Assembly (NCBI RefSeq): GCF_030695085.1
Contig: NZ_JAUYTS010000232.1
Span: 1 to 64,000, forward strand
Reading direction: 5' to 3'
Source: Falsiroseomonas sp.
GTDB lineage: Bacteria > Pseudomonadota > Alphaproteobacteria > Acetobacterales > Acetobacteraceae
DNA length: 64,000 nt
The notes beneath the pieces are model-generated. The model searched no databases, had not been told where the DNA came from, and saw nothing but the letters and a program-made list of their open reading frames with translations. A program made the position numbers and the translations under genes. Numbering within the stretch: position 1 is the stretch's first letter; each line of letters starts with the position of its first letter. This document shows, in pieces, positions 16,986 to 25,459 of this stretch.

Positions 16986-18076
16986 TGTCGGCCGCGGGAC
17001 ATTCGCTCGCCCTGCGCGGCTTGAGCAAGCGCTATGGCAGCTTTACCGCGGTGGCCGATGTGTCACTGGACGTGGGGCAGGGGGAGTTCCTGACCCTGCT
17101 CGGCCCCTCCGGCAGCGGCAAGACCACCATCCTGATGTGCATCGCGGGCTTCGTGGCACCGAGCGAGGGCGCCATCCTGCTCGATGGCCAGGACATCACG
17201 CCGCTGCCGCCGGAACGCCGCGACTTCGGCATGGTGTTCCAGGGCTACGCGCTGTTCCCGCACATGACGGTGGCGGAAAACGTCGCCTTCCCGCTGCGCG
17301 TCCGCAAGATGGGAACGGCGGAGCGGGAGGCGAAGGTGCGCGCCGCGCTGGACCTGGTGCAGCTTTCCGCCTTCGGCGAGCGCCTGCCGCGGCAGCTTTC
17401 CGGCGGCCAGCAGCAGCGCGTCGCGCTGGCCCGCGCGCTTGTGTTCGAGCCGGCGCTGCTGCTGCTGGATGAGCCGCTTTCGGCGCTCGACAAGAAACTG
17501 CGCGCCGAATTGCAGGATGAGCTGAAGGCGCTGCACCGCCGCATCGGCCGCACCTTCGTCAATGTCACGCATGACCAGGAGGAGGCGCTGTCCCTGTCCG
17601 ACCGCGTCGCCATCCTCAACCATGGCAAGCTGATCCAGCAGGGCGCGCCGGCCGAGCTGTACGAGGCGCCGCGCACCCGCTTCGTCGCCGATTTCCTCGG
17701 CAAGTCGAACTTCCTGGCCGGCACGGTGCAGGAGGTGTTTGCCGGCGGCTTCGCCATCGGTGCGGGTGCGACGCGGGTGGTGACCGCTTCCGCCGAACTG
17801 CCGCCTCTGGGTAGCCAGGCCCTGCTCAGCCTGCGGCCGGAGAAGATGGCGCTGCTGGCGGAGGGGGAGACGGCAGAGAATACCGTGACCGGCAGCATCG
17901 CGAGCTGGTCCTATCTCGGCGCCGGCTATGCGCTGAACGTGGCCACGCCGGATTTCGGCACGCTGCGCATCACCCTGCCGAGCTGGAACGCGCCGATCGC
18001 ACCGCGCGAGGGTCTGCCGGTGCGGCTCGGCTGGAGTGCGACGGCGAGCGTGCCGGTGCTGGATGATGAGCCATGA
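16985..18076 (+). CDS. PotA-like ABC importer ATPase
   Basis: A 363-residue ATPase with Walker A (GPSGSGKTT), Q-loop (MVFQGYALFPH), signature (LSGGQQQR), Walker B (LLLLDEPLSALD), H-loop (VTHDQEEA) and a C-terminal TOBE-type regulatory domain (about 280-363). This is the layout of spermidine/putrescine and iron importers. The ATG overlaps the aldolase stop by one base, and its stop overlaps the next permease start (ATGA). It energises the two permeases downstream for the binding protein at the operon head. Confidence 0.92.
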   Translation: MSAAGHSLALRGLSKRYGSFTAVADVSLDVGQGEFLTLLGPSGSGKTTILMCIAGFVAPSEGAILLDGQDITPLPPERRDFGMVFQGYALFPHMTVAENVAFPLRVRKMGTAEREAKVRAALDLVQLSAFGERLPRQLSGGQQQRVALARALVFEPALLLLDEPLSALDKKLRAELQDELKALHRRIGRTFVNVTHDQEEALSLSDRVAILNHGKLIQQGAPAELYEAPRTRFVADFLGKSNFLAGTVQEVFAGGFAIGAGATRVVTASAELPPLGSQALLSLRPEKMALLAEGETAENTVTGSIASWSYLGAGYALNVATPDFGTLRITLPSWNAPIAPREGLPVRLGWSATASVPVLDDEP

Positions 18077-18915
18077 TGCGCCGGCAGGATGTCGGGTGGT
18101 GGCTGCTGATCCTGCCGGCCTTCCTGCTGATGACGGCCTTCTACGTCGCGCCCATCGCGCAGGTGCTGGCCATTTCCTTCACCGAGCCGACGCCGGGGCT
18201 GGGCAATTACGAGCGGCTGTTCACCAATGAGAGCGTGCAGCGCGTCATCATCACCACGCTGCGGATCTGCGTCATCACCACCACGATCTCGCTGCTGCTG
18301 GGTTATGTGCTGTCCTACCGCATCGCGCTGGCCAGCCCGGCCGCGCAGCGCTGGTGGATCCTGGCGGTGCTGGTGCCGCTGTGGATTTCCGTGCTGGTCC
18401 GCGCCTTCGCCTGGGTCACGCTGCTGCGCCGCCAGGGCCTGGTGAACGAGACGCTGATGAGCACCGGCCTCATCACCGAACCGCTGCAACTGGTCTGGAA
18501 CGAATTCGGCATCGTCGTCGGCATGGTGCACTACATGGTGCCCTATGCCGTGCTGCCGATGCTGGCCAGCATGCGGGAGATCGACCCGCGGCTGCTGGCC
18601 GCCGCCCGTGGGTTGGGTGCCGGTCGCATCACCATCTTCGCGAAAATCTTCCTGCCGCTGTCGCTGCCGGGGCTGCTGGCGGCCGGTGTGCTGGTCTTCA
18701 TCTTCACGCTCGGCTTCTACATCACACCGGCGCTGCTCGGCGGGGGCAAGACGCTGATGGTGGCGGAATGGATCGGGCTGCAGATCCTGGACCTGCTGCG
18801 TTGGGGCCTGGGCACGATGATGGCCACCGTGCTGGTTGTCGCCATCCTGGTGACGCTGGCGATCTTCTCCCGCCTCGTGGACATGAAGCGGGTGTTCGGG
18901 GGCGGGGGCGCATGA
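18073..18915 (+). CDS. PotB-like ABC importer permease
   Basis: A 280-residue inner-membrane permease with six predicted helices. The cytoplasmic EAA-type loop that docks the ATPase reads ARGLGAGRITIFAKIFLPL. It is coupled to the ATPase gene by an ATGA overlap and to the second permease by another ATGA overlap. Together with the PotC-like subunit it forms the channel of a polyamine-type importer. Confidence 0.9.
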   Translation: MMRRQDVGWWLLILPAFLLMTAFYVAPIAQVLAISFTEPTPGLGNYERLFTNESVQRVIITTLRICVITTTISLLLGYVLSYRIALASPAAQRWWILAVLVPLWISVLVRAFAWVTLLRRQGLVNETLMSTGLITEPLQLVWNEFGIVVGMVHYMVPYAVLPMLASMREIDPRLLAAARGLGAGRITIFAKIFLPLSLPGLLAAGVLVFIFTLGFYITPALLGGGKTLMVAEWIGLQILDLLRWGLGTMMATVLVVAILVTLAIFSRLVDMKRVFGGGGA

Positions 18916-19697
18916 TGTCGCATCAGCCTGGCCTGTTCGCGCGCGGCTCCGCCTGGGTGGTGGCGCTGTATCTGCTGCTGCCGATCAGCATCATCCTCCC
19001 CGTCTCCATGACCGATCAGCGCTTCCTGTCCTTGCCGAGGGAGGCGCTGTCGCTGCAGCATTACGTGACGGTGTTCGGCTCGCCGGAATGGCTGGCCTCG
19101 ATCTGGCAATCCTTCCAGATCGCGGTGGTTTCGACGGCCATTGCCGTGGTGGCGGGCACGCTGTGTGCGATCGGCTGCTGGCGGCTGGCCAGCCGCGCGA
19201 CCAATCTGGTCCGGGCGTTGATGCTGCTGCCCATCATCATCCCCTCCATCGTCTATGCGGTGGGGCTGTATCGCTACTTCGCCGGGCTTGACCTGCTGGA
19301 CCGCTTCATGGGCGTGGTGCTGGCGCATGGCGTCACCGGCATTCCCTATGTCGTCATCACCGTCTCCACCGCGCTGGCCGCCTTCGACCCGCGGCTGGAA
19401 CAGGCGGCGCGTGGCATGGGGGCCTCCCTGATGCAGACGCTGCGCTGGGTGATCCTGCCGCGCATCACGCCCGGCATCCTCTCCGGCGCTATCTTCGCCT
19501 TCATTCATAGCTGGGACGAGCTGGTGATCGTGTTGTTCATCGCGTCCCGCGATGTCTTCACCCTGCCGCGCCGGATCTGGGACGGAATCAACGAGAATCT
19601 GGACCCGGCCATGGCCGCGGTGGCCGTGCTGCTGGTGGTCTTCACCACCGGACTTCTGCTGCTGGATCTGGCGCTGAGACGACGCCGGGCAGAATAG
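18912..19697 (+). CDS. PotC-like ABC importer permease
   Basis: A 261-residue permease with about six helices and the docking loop ARGMGASLMQTLRWVILPRI. The start chosen is the first of two adjacent ATG codons, overlapping the PotB-like stop. Longer in-frame starts lie inside the previous gene. It is the second half of the importer channel and is followed nine bases later by the deiminase-fold hydrolase gene. Confidence 0.9.
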   Translation: MMSHQPGLFARGSAWVVALYLLLPISIILPVSMTDQRFLSLPREALSLQHYVTVFGSPEWLASIWQSFQIAVVSTAIAVVAGTLCAIGCWRLASRATNLVRALMLLPIIIPSIVYAVGLYRYFAGLDLLDRFMGVVLAHGVTGIPYVVITVSTALAAFDPRLEQAARGMGASLMQTLRWVILPRITPGILSGAIFAFIHSWDELVIVLFIASRDVFTLPRRIWDGINENLDPAMAAVAVLLVVFTTGLLLLDLALRRRRAE

Positions 19698-19706
19698 GGA
19701 AACGCC

Positions 19707-20717
19707 ATGACACGCGCGATGAGTGAATTCGACCACCGCTACAACATGCTGATCGAGCGCTTCGCCAGCGAGCCGGAGCCGGCCTTCGAGACCGCGAGCG
19801 AGCAGGCCTTCACCTGGGGCCGCGAATGGGGCTGCAATTCGGATATCGGCACGCTGCGCGTGGTGCTGATGCACCGCCCGGGCGAGGAAATGCGCGTGGT
19901 GGATACGCTGCCGCACATCCCCGAACTCAACGCCTTCGGCGATTCCGCCACCGGCGCCTATTGGCGCGGCGATACGCGCCCGACCCTGGCCGAACAGCAG
20001 GCGCAGCATGATGCGCTGACCGAAGCGCTGCGGGAGGAAGGCGTGGAGGTGGTCTACCTCAAGCGCGCCGCGCCGGGCCGGCACAAATCCATCTACACGC
20101 GGGACAGCTGCATCGGCATCCAGGGCGGCGCCATCGTCACCCGCATGGGTCCGCGCATCCGGCGGGGGGAGGAGGCGCCGGTGACGGAAACGCTGGCGGC
20201 GCTGGGCATGCCCATCCTGCGCACCATCCACGGCACCGGGCTGATGGAGGGTGGCAGCTTCGCCTATATCCGGCCGGACCTCGCCGTGGTCGGCGTCTCC
20301 TCCCGCGTCAATGAGGAAGGCGCCCGGCAGCTGGAGGAGGTGCTGGCGGTGCAGGGCACGAAGCTGATTCGTGTGCAGATTCCGGGCTACCGCCTGCATA
20401 TCGATGGCGCCTTCGTGATGATCGACCACGACACCGCCATCGTGAACCCCTCCACGCTGCCCTTCGTCTTCATGGAGGAGATGAAGCGCCAAGGGGTGAA
20501 GCTGATCCATGTGAACCATGAGGACCCGTCCTGGACCATCAACTGCCTGGCAGTCCGGCCAGGCCGTATCCTGATGAGCGACAAGGTCGGCCCCCGCACA
20601 CAGGACGCGCTGGACCGCGCGAACATCTCGATCCGGCTGGTGGAGTACGACAAGGTCGGCCTGGGCGGCGGCGGCATCCATTGCTCGACCAGCCCCCTGG
20701 TGCGGGACTGGCTGTAA
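19707..20717 (+). CDS. Arginine deiminase/amidinotransferase-fold guanidino hydrolase
   Basis: A 336-residue enzyme of the guanidine-modifying (pentein) superfamily, which attacks guanidinium carbons through a catalytic cysteine. Visible residues are the guanidinium-binding Asp in IYTRDSC, Glu in LMEGGSF, His/Asp in YRLHIDGAF and the nucleophile Cys in GGGIHCSTSP near the C-terminus. In arginine deiminases the second motif is normally EGGD; here the fourth residue is Ser, so the substrate may not be free arginine. It is the last gene of the polyamine-type importer operon, which points to an imported guanidino compound. Relatives include deiminases, dimethylargininases and amidinotransferases; the reaction type is not fixed by sequence. 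Confidence 0.85.
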   Translation: MTRAMSEFDHRYNMLIERFASEPEPAFETASEQAFTWGREWGCNSDIGTLRVVLMHRPGEEMRVVDTLPHIPELNAFGDSATGAYWRGDTRPTLAEQQAQHDALTEALREEGVEVVYLKRAAPGRHKSIYTRDSCIGIQGGAIVTRMGPRIRRGEEAPVTETLAALGMPILRTIHGTGLMEGGSFAYIRPDLAVVGVSSRVNEEGARQLEEVLAVQGTKLIRVQIPGYRLHIDGAFVMIDHDTAIVNPSTLPFVFMEEMKRQGVKLIHVNHEDPSWTINCLAVRPGRILMSDKVGPRTQDALDRANISIRLVEYDKVGLGGGGIHCSTSPLVRDWL

Positions 20718-20754
20718 AGCTGGGTTTTGGCGCAATCCGTGCTAACTCCCCGGC

Positions 20755-22098
20755 ATGGAGACCAAAGCCCCCACCCCGCGTGCCGTCCTCGTCGGAATCC
20801 AGACGCCGGAGGTGGATGACATCGCCCACGCCGCCAGCCTCGAGGAACTCGGGCGGCTGGTGAAGACGCTGGGCTATGAGGTGGTGGGCAGCGTTTCCCA
20901 GCGCCGGGAGGGCACCGGCGCCGGGTCGCTGCTCGGCAGCGGCAAGCTGGCGGAGCTGGCGGCGCTGACCGGCGGAACCGGCGAGACCGGCACCATGGCG
21001 CCGCCGCCCAGGGCCAAGGCGCGGCAGCGTTTCGAAGGTGCCGCCGAGGCCGCCGCACCGGAGCCGGAAGAAGCCGCGGCGCCGAAGCCCGAATTCGTCA
21101 TCGTCGACCACGAGCTGTCGCCGAGCCAGATCCGCAACCTGGAACGCGCCACCGGCGCCCAGGTGCTGGATCGCACCGGCGTGATCGTGGAGATCTTCCA
21201 CCGCCACGCCAATACGCGGGAGGCGAAGCTTCAGGTGGAGATGGCGCGGCTGAAATACGTCGCCCCCCGTCTGCGCGAATCCTCGGGCGGCGGCGGGCGG
21301 CAGCAGGGGCCGGGCGCGGGCGAGACCAGCCTCGATCTCGATCGCCGCAAGATCCGTGACCGCATCTCCGAGCTGAAGGACCAGCTGGAGGCGGTGCAGC
21401 GCGACGGGGACAATCGGCGTTCCGCACGGCGGGACCAGCTGCGGGTGGCGCTGGTCGGCTACACCAATGCGGGCAAATCCTCGCTCATGCGGGCGCTGAC
21501 CGGCAGCCAGGTGCTGGTGGAGGACAAGCTGTTCGCCACGCTCGACACCACCGTCCGCATTCTGCAGCCGGAGACGCGGCCGCGCATCCTGGTCTCGGAC
21601 ACGGTCGGCTTCATCAAGCAGTTGCCGCATGACCTGGTGGCGTCGTTCCGTTCCACCCTGGCGGAGGCGCTGGAAGCCTCGCTGCTGCTGTTCGTGGTGG
21701 ATGCCTCCGACCCGACCTATGAGGCGCAACTGGAGGTCAGCCGCAGCGTATTGCGGGAGATTGGCGCGGATGCGGTGCCGTCCCGCCTGGTGCTGAACAA
21801 GATGGACCGGGTCGATGCCGCCGGCCGCGCCGCGCTGGCGGAGAAGCACCCTGACGCGATCATGCTGTCCGCCCATGCGCCGGAGGATGTCGCGGCGCTG
21901 CGGGAGACTCTGATAGCCTTCTTCGAGGCGCAGATGGAGGAGGATGTGCTGATGCTGCCCTATGCGAAGCAGGGGCTGATCGGCGAGGTCTATGAAAGCG
22001 CCCGCGTCCTGTCCGAGGATTTCAACGAGGCAGGCCGCGTCCTGAAGGTCCGCGGCCTGCCCGGTGCGATTGCGCGTTTGCGCCGTAGCCTCGCCTGA
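20755..22098 (+). CDS. hflX: Ribosome-associated GTPase HflX with an N-domain insertion
   Basis: A 447-residue HflX, which binds and splits stalled or heat-damaged 70S ribosomes. The N-terminal HflX domain includes GSGKLAEL and VDHELSPSQ.RNLE. A glycine-rich linker leads to the GTPase domain, with G1 GYTNAGKSS (about 239-247), the G3 region in SDTVGFI, and G4 NKMD. An insertion of about 40 alanine/proline/glutamate-rich residues (about 73-112) separates two N-domain motifs that are nearly adjacent in E. coli HflX. It converges on the next gene with only three bases between stops. Confidence 0.95.
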   Translation: METKAPTPRAVLVGIQTPEVDDIAHAASLEELGRLVKTLGYEVVGSVSQRREGTGAGSLLGSGKLAELAALTGGTGETGTMAPPPRAKARQRFEGAAEAAAPEPEEAAAPKPEFVIVDHELSPSQIRNLERATGAQVLDRTGVIVEIFHRHANTREAKLQVEMARLKYVAPRLRESSGGGGRQQGPGAGETSLDLDRRKIRDRISELKDQLEAVQRDGDNRRSARRDQLRVALVGYTNAGKSSLMRALTGSQVLVEDKLFATLDTTVRILQPETRPRILVSDTVGFIKQLPHDLVASFRSTLAEALEASLLLFVVDASDPTYEAQLEVSRSVLREIGADAVPSRLVLNKMDRVDAAGRAALAEKHPDAIMLSAHAPEDVAALRETLIAFFEAQMEEDVLMLPYAKQGLIGEVYESARVLSEDFNEAGRVLKVRGLPGAIARLRRSLA

Positions 22099-22101
22099 CC
22101 G

Positions 22102-23676
22102 CTAGCGCTTGGTCACGCCCCAGAACACCGGCACGGTGGTCGGCCGCAGACCCTCGATGTTGCTGCGATGCGCGGCCAGCGTGCGGAATTGCCCGGCATT
22201 GATGTAGGGCAGCACGTGATAGGCGCGGGCATGGACGCGGTGCAGGATTTCCTGCCGCTTCGCCGCGTCATTCTCCTCCCACCACGACCGGCGCAGCGCC
22301 TCAAGCTCAGCATCGCAGGGCCAGCCGGTCAGGCCACCTTCGCAGGGGCTGGCGAGGTACAGGTTGGTCAGGGGGTTCTGCCCGTCCAGCACATTGGCGA
22401 CCGTGACGAACATGTTCCAGCCGCCCTGTTCCACCGGCTCCCGCCGGTTGCGACGCTGGGTGACGGTGGCCCAGTCCATGCTTGGCACATCCATGGTCAG
22501 GCCGCCGCGCTGGAAGGCGGCGGCCATGGTCAGCGTGGCCGCGTTGTTGATCGGGCTGTCGGCGGCGTTCATGAAGACCACGCGGCGCCCGTCATAGCCG
22601 GCCTGCCGAAGCAGGGCGCGGGCGCGGTCCAGGCTTTCGGCGCGCAGGCCCTCGGCGCCGGCATCCGATTGCAGTGGCGTGTTGCAGAAGAAGTAGGCGG
22701 GGCAGTAGGGCACCTGCTCGGATGGGCGAACGCCGATGGCGTTCAGCACATCCTGCTGGTTGATCAGGTGCAGCAGCGCCTGGCGGGCCTCCGGCTTGTC
22801 GAAGGGCGGCTGGGTGTGGTTCAGCCGCAGCCAGACCATGAAGCCCACCGGGTTCAGCGCGAAGGTGCGGATGTTGCGGTTGCGCTCCAGCACCGGGATC
22901 AGATCCGGTGAGGGCTGTTCGATGAAGTCGATCTCACCGGCCTGCAGGGCGGCCGCTGCCGTGGCGGGGTCTGGCATCGCCACCCATTCCAGCCGGTCGA
23001 TGTTCACCACCTTGCCGCCGGCCAGCCCATCGGCCGGCTCCGGCCGCGGGCGATAGGCGGGGTTGCGCAGGTAGACGGCGCGGTTGCCCACCTGCCATTC
23101 ACGCGGCTGGAAGATGAAGGGGCCGCTGCCGGTCGCTTCCGTGATCGCGGTGGCGGCCGGTGTCTGGGCGATACGTTCCGGCATGACGAACAACGCGCTT
23201 GCCGTGGGGCGTGCCAGCGCCTCCGTCACCAGTGCGAAGGGGCGCGAAAGCTGGATGGTGAAGGTCTTCTCATCCACCACCTCCATCGCCGCGGTTGAGG
23301 CCGCGAGCGCCCGGCCGACGATGTCACGCTGCGACCAGCGGCGGATCGAGGCCACGGCATCGGCCGCGCGCACCGGCGTGCCGTCATGGAAGGCGAGGCC
23401 TTCGCGCAGGGTGAAGCGGTGGCTCATGCCATCCGCGCTTGGCTCGTGCCGATCAACCATCTGCGGCCGGGCGACGCCCTGGCTGTCGAGCGCGAAAAGC
23501 TGATCGTACACCATGAAGCCATGGTTGCGGACGAAGGCGGCGGTGGAGTTCACCGGGTCCAGGCTCGCCAGGTCATTGATCAGCACGACGCGCAGTGTCG
23601 ATTGCGCCGTGGCAAGGGCCGGTGCGAGGCCAATGGCCGCCGCCGCTGCGATGCCCAACCAATATCTGCGCTTCAT
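22102..23676 (-). CDS. Family-5 (DppA/OppA-like) ABC substrate-binding protein
   Basis: A 524-residue periplasmic binding protein with a Sec signal peptide (cleavage near ATA|Q, residue 24). The family-5 fold is marked by SHRFTLREGLAFHDGTPV early in the sequence, the signature region of SBP_bac_5. It carries no permease of its own and is divergent from an operon encoding a Dpp-type importer that has a second binding protein (27353-28951). It could supply an alternative specificity for the same channel. Confidence 0.9.
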   Translation of the reverse strand: MKRRYWLGIAAAAAIGLAPALATAQSTLRVVLINDLASLDPVNSTAAFVRNHGFMVYDQLFALDSQGVARPQMVDRHEPSADGMSHRFTLREGLAFHDGTPVRAADAVASIRRWSQRDIVGRALAASTAAMEVVDEKTFTIQLSRPFALVTEALARPTASALFVMPERIAQTPAATAITEATGSGPFIFQPREWQVGNRAVYLRNPAYRPRPEPADGLAGGKVVNIDRLEWVAMPDPATAAAALQAGEIDFIEQPSPDLIPVLERNRNIRTFALNPVGFMVWLRLNHTQPPFDKPEARQALLHLINQQDVLNAIGVRPSEQVPYCPAYFFCNTPLQSDAGAEGLRAESLDRARALLRQAGYDGRRVVFMNAADSPINNAATLTMAAAFQRGGLTMDVPSMDWATVTQRRNRREPVEQGGWNMFVTVANVLDGQNPLTNLYLASPCEGGLTGWPCDAELEALRRSWWEENDAAKRQEILHRVHARAYHVLPYINAGQFRTLAAHRSNIEGLRPTTVPVFWGVTKR

Positions 23677-23762
23677 TGGATATCATCCTGCCTAGGGAAG
23701 CAGCGATCATCTCCGCAGGCCGGCTCCGGTGCAATGTTGTAGCGTCATCGCCGGGTTGACGG

Positions 23763-23790
23763 GTGCAGATCGCCGCAGGACAGTCTGCAC
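23763..23790. promoter_or_regulatory. Dyad operator-like sequence in divergent gap
   Basis: Perfect 7-base arms GTGCAGA and TCTGCAC, 14 bases apart, follow directly after TTGACG, a good -35-like hexamer for the rightward operon. A regulator bound here would cover the promoter of the amidohydrolase-importer operon and lie near the divergent binding-protein gene. The symmetry is seen; the function is inferred. Confidence 0.4.
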
Positions 23791-23827
23791 ATTCACTGCT
23801 GCGCGCGGAATGGGGTTTGACGGCTTG

Positions 23828-25459
23828 ATGGGCCAGGATGTTGTTTTTACCGGCGGACGCGTCTTTCGCGGACTGGCGGGCGGCTTTGCCGAAGCGGTGG
23901 CGGTGCGGGATGGCCGCGTGCTCGCGGTGGGGAGCGAGGCCGAGGTTGCGGCCGCCGCCCCACAGGCCCGGCGCGTGGCGCTGGAGGGGCGCGTCGCGAT
24001 CCCCGCCTTCAACGAGGCGCATATGCACCTGCTGCCCTACGGCCTGGCGCTGGCGGGCGTGAACCTGCGGGCCGAGGAAGTTCGCAGCCTGGATGAGGTG
24101 CTGGCGCGAATCGGCAAGGCCGCGAAGGAATCGCCGAAGGGCGCCTGGGTGCTCGGCCGCGGCTACGACCATGCGGAGCTGGATATCGGTCGCCACCCCA
24201 CGGCGGCGGAGCTGGACCGCGTTTCGCCCGACAATCCCGTCTTCATCGTCCGCACCTGCGGCCATATGGGCGTGGCGAACACCGCCGCGATGCGCGCGGC
24301 CGGCGTCGGCCACAACACGCCGGACCCCGAGGGCGGCGTGGTGGAGCGCAAGGCTGGCGCGCTGACCGGGCTGTTCCAGGAACGCGCCATGCGGTTGATC
24401 CGCGACGTTGTGCCGGAGCCGGATGAGGCGACACTGGTGGATGCGATTGAGCGCGCCGGCAATCACCTCGCCTCGCTCGGCTTCGCTTCCGCCACCGACA
24501 TGAATGTCGGCATGACGGCGGGCATGGCGGAGGTCGCGGCGTTTCGCAAAGCCGTCGCCACGGGCCGTTCGCCGATGCGGATGTGGAACGTACTCGCCGG
24601 AAACCCCGAGGGTATCGCGCTGCAGGCCTGGGAGGCCGGGCTGCGGCCGATGCAGGGCGACGACATGCTGCGCTGGGGCGCGGTGAAGGTGTTCGCCGAT
24701 GGCTCCGCGGGCGGGCTGACGGCGGCCTTCTTCGACCCCTATCTGGAAAGCGCCGGCGGCGGCACCGGCGTCTTCACCTTCCCGGATGAGAAGATCCATG
24801 CGCTGCTGAAGCTGTTTCACGAACAGGGCTGGCAGCTCGACATCCACGCTATCGGCGATGCGGCGATCGAACAGGTGCTGGTCGGCATGGAGATGGCGGA
24901 TAGCGAGGCGCATCCCTTCCTCGGCCGCCGCCACCGTATCGAGCATTGCGGCTTCCTGACGCCGCATCAGCGCAAGCGCATGCTGGCGCGCGGCATCCTG
25001 CCGGTGCCGCAGCCGGCCTTCATGTACGAATTCGGCGACACCTATATCCGCAATCTCGGCCGCGCGCGGTCCGAGGAAGCCTATCCGATGCGGACCTGGC
25101 TGGAGGAGGGGCATCATCCCGCGGCGTCGTCGGACTGCCCGGTCTCCTCGGTCGATCCCTTCGCCAATCTGTTCACCATGCTGACGCGCAAGACCAATCG
25201 TGGCACGGTGCTGGGGCCGGACCAGACGCTGACGGCGGAGCAGGCGGTGCATTGCCAGACCTGGTGCGGCGCCTACACGCAATTCGCCGAGGACCGCCGC
25301 GGCACGCTGGAGCCCGGCATGCAGGCGGACATCGCCGTGCTGTCGCGCGACATCTTCGCCTGCGATCCGGAGCTGATCCTGCGCGACACGCGGGCTGACC
25401 TGACGCTGCGCGGTGGCGAGGTGATCTTCGACCGGCATGGGGCGCTTGCGCCATGCTGA
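23828..25459 (+). CDS. YtcJ-like (Amidohydro_3) metal-dependent amidohydrolase
   Basis: A 543-residue amidohydrolase with canonical metal motifs: HMH at 65-67 in NEAHMHLLP, the lysine in VKVFADGSAGG, DIHAIGDAA, RIEHCGF and SSDCPVSS. The family hydrolyses amides, N-formyl compounds or cyclic ureides. The ATG was chosen because the composite N-terminal strand starts right after it; an upstream in-frame ATG would add 33 unconserved residues. It overlaps the DppB-like gene by seven bases, so hydrolase and importer are made together. Confidence 0.87.
   Translation: MGQDVVFTGGRVFRGLAGGFAEAVAVRDGRVLAVGSEAEVAAAAPQARRVALEGRVAIPAFNEAHMHLLPYGLALAGVNLRAEEVRSLDEVLARIGKAAKESPKGAWVLGRGYDHAELDIGRHPTAAELDRVSPDNPVFIVRTCGHMGVANTAAMRAAGVGHNTPDPEGGVVERKAGALTGLFQERAMRLIRDVVPEPDEATLVDAIERAGNHLASLGFASATDMNVGMTAGMAEVAAFRKAVATGRSPMRMWNVLAGNPEGIALQAWEAGLRPMQGDDMLRWGAVKVFADGSAGGLTAAFFDPYLESAGGGTGVFTFPDEKIHALLKLFHEQGWQLDIHAIGDAAIEQVLVGMEMADSEAHPFLGRRHRIEHCGFLTPHQRKRMLARGILPVPQPAFMYEFGDTYIRNLGRARSEEAYPMRTWLEEGHHPAASSDCPVSSVDPFANLFTMLTRKTNRGTVLGPDQTLTAEQAVHCQTWCGAYTQFAEDRRGTLEPGMQADIAVLSRDIFACDPELILRDTRADLTLRGGEVIFDRHGALAPC

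Noticed and set aside
18717..20735. A minus-strand open frame of about 670 codons
   Set aside because: It mirrors the PotC-like permease and deiminase-fold genes, which have strong family evidence.
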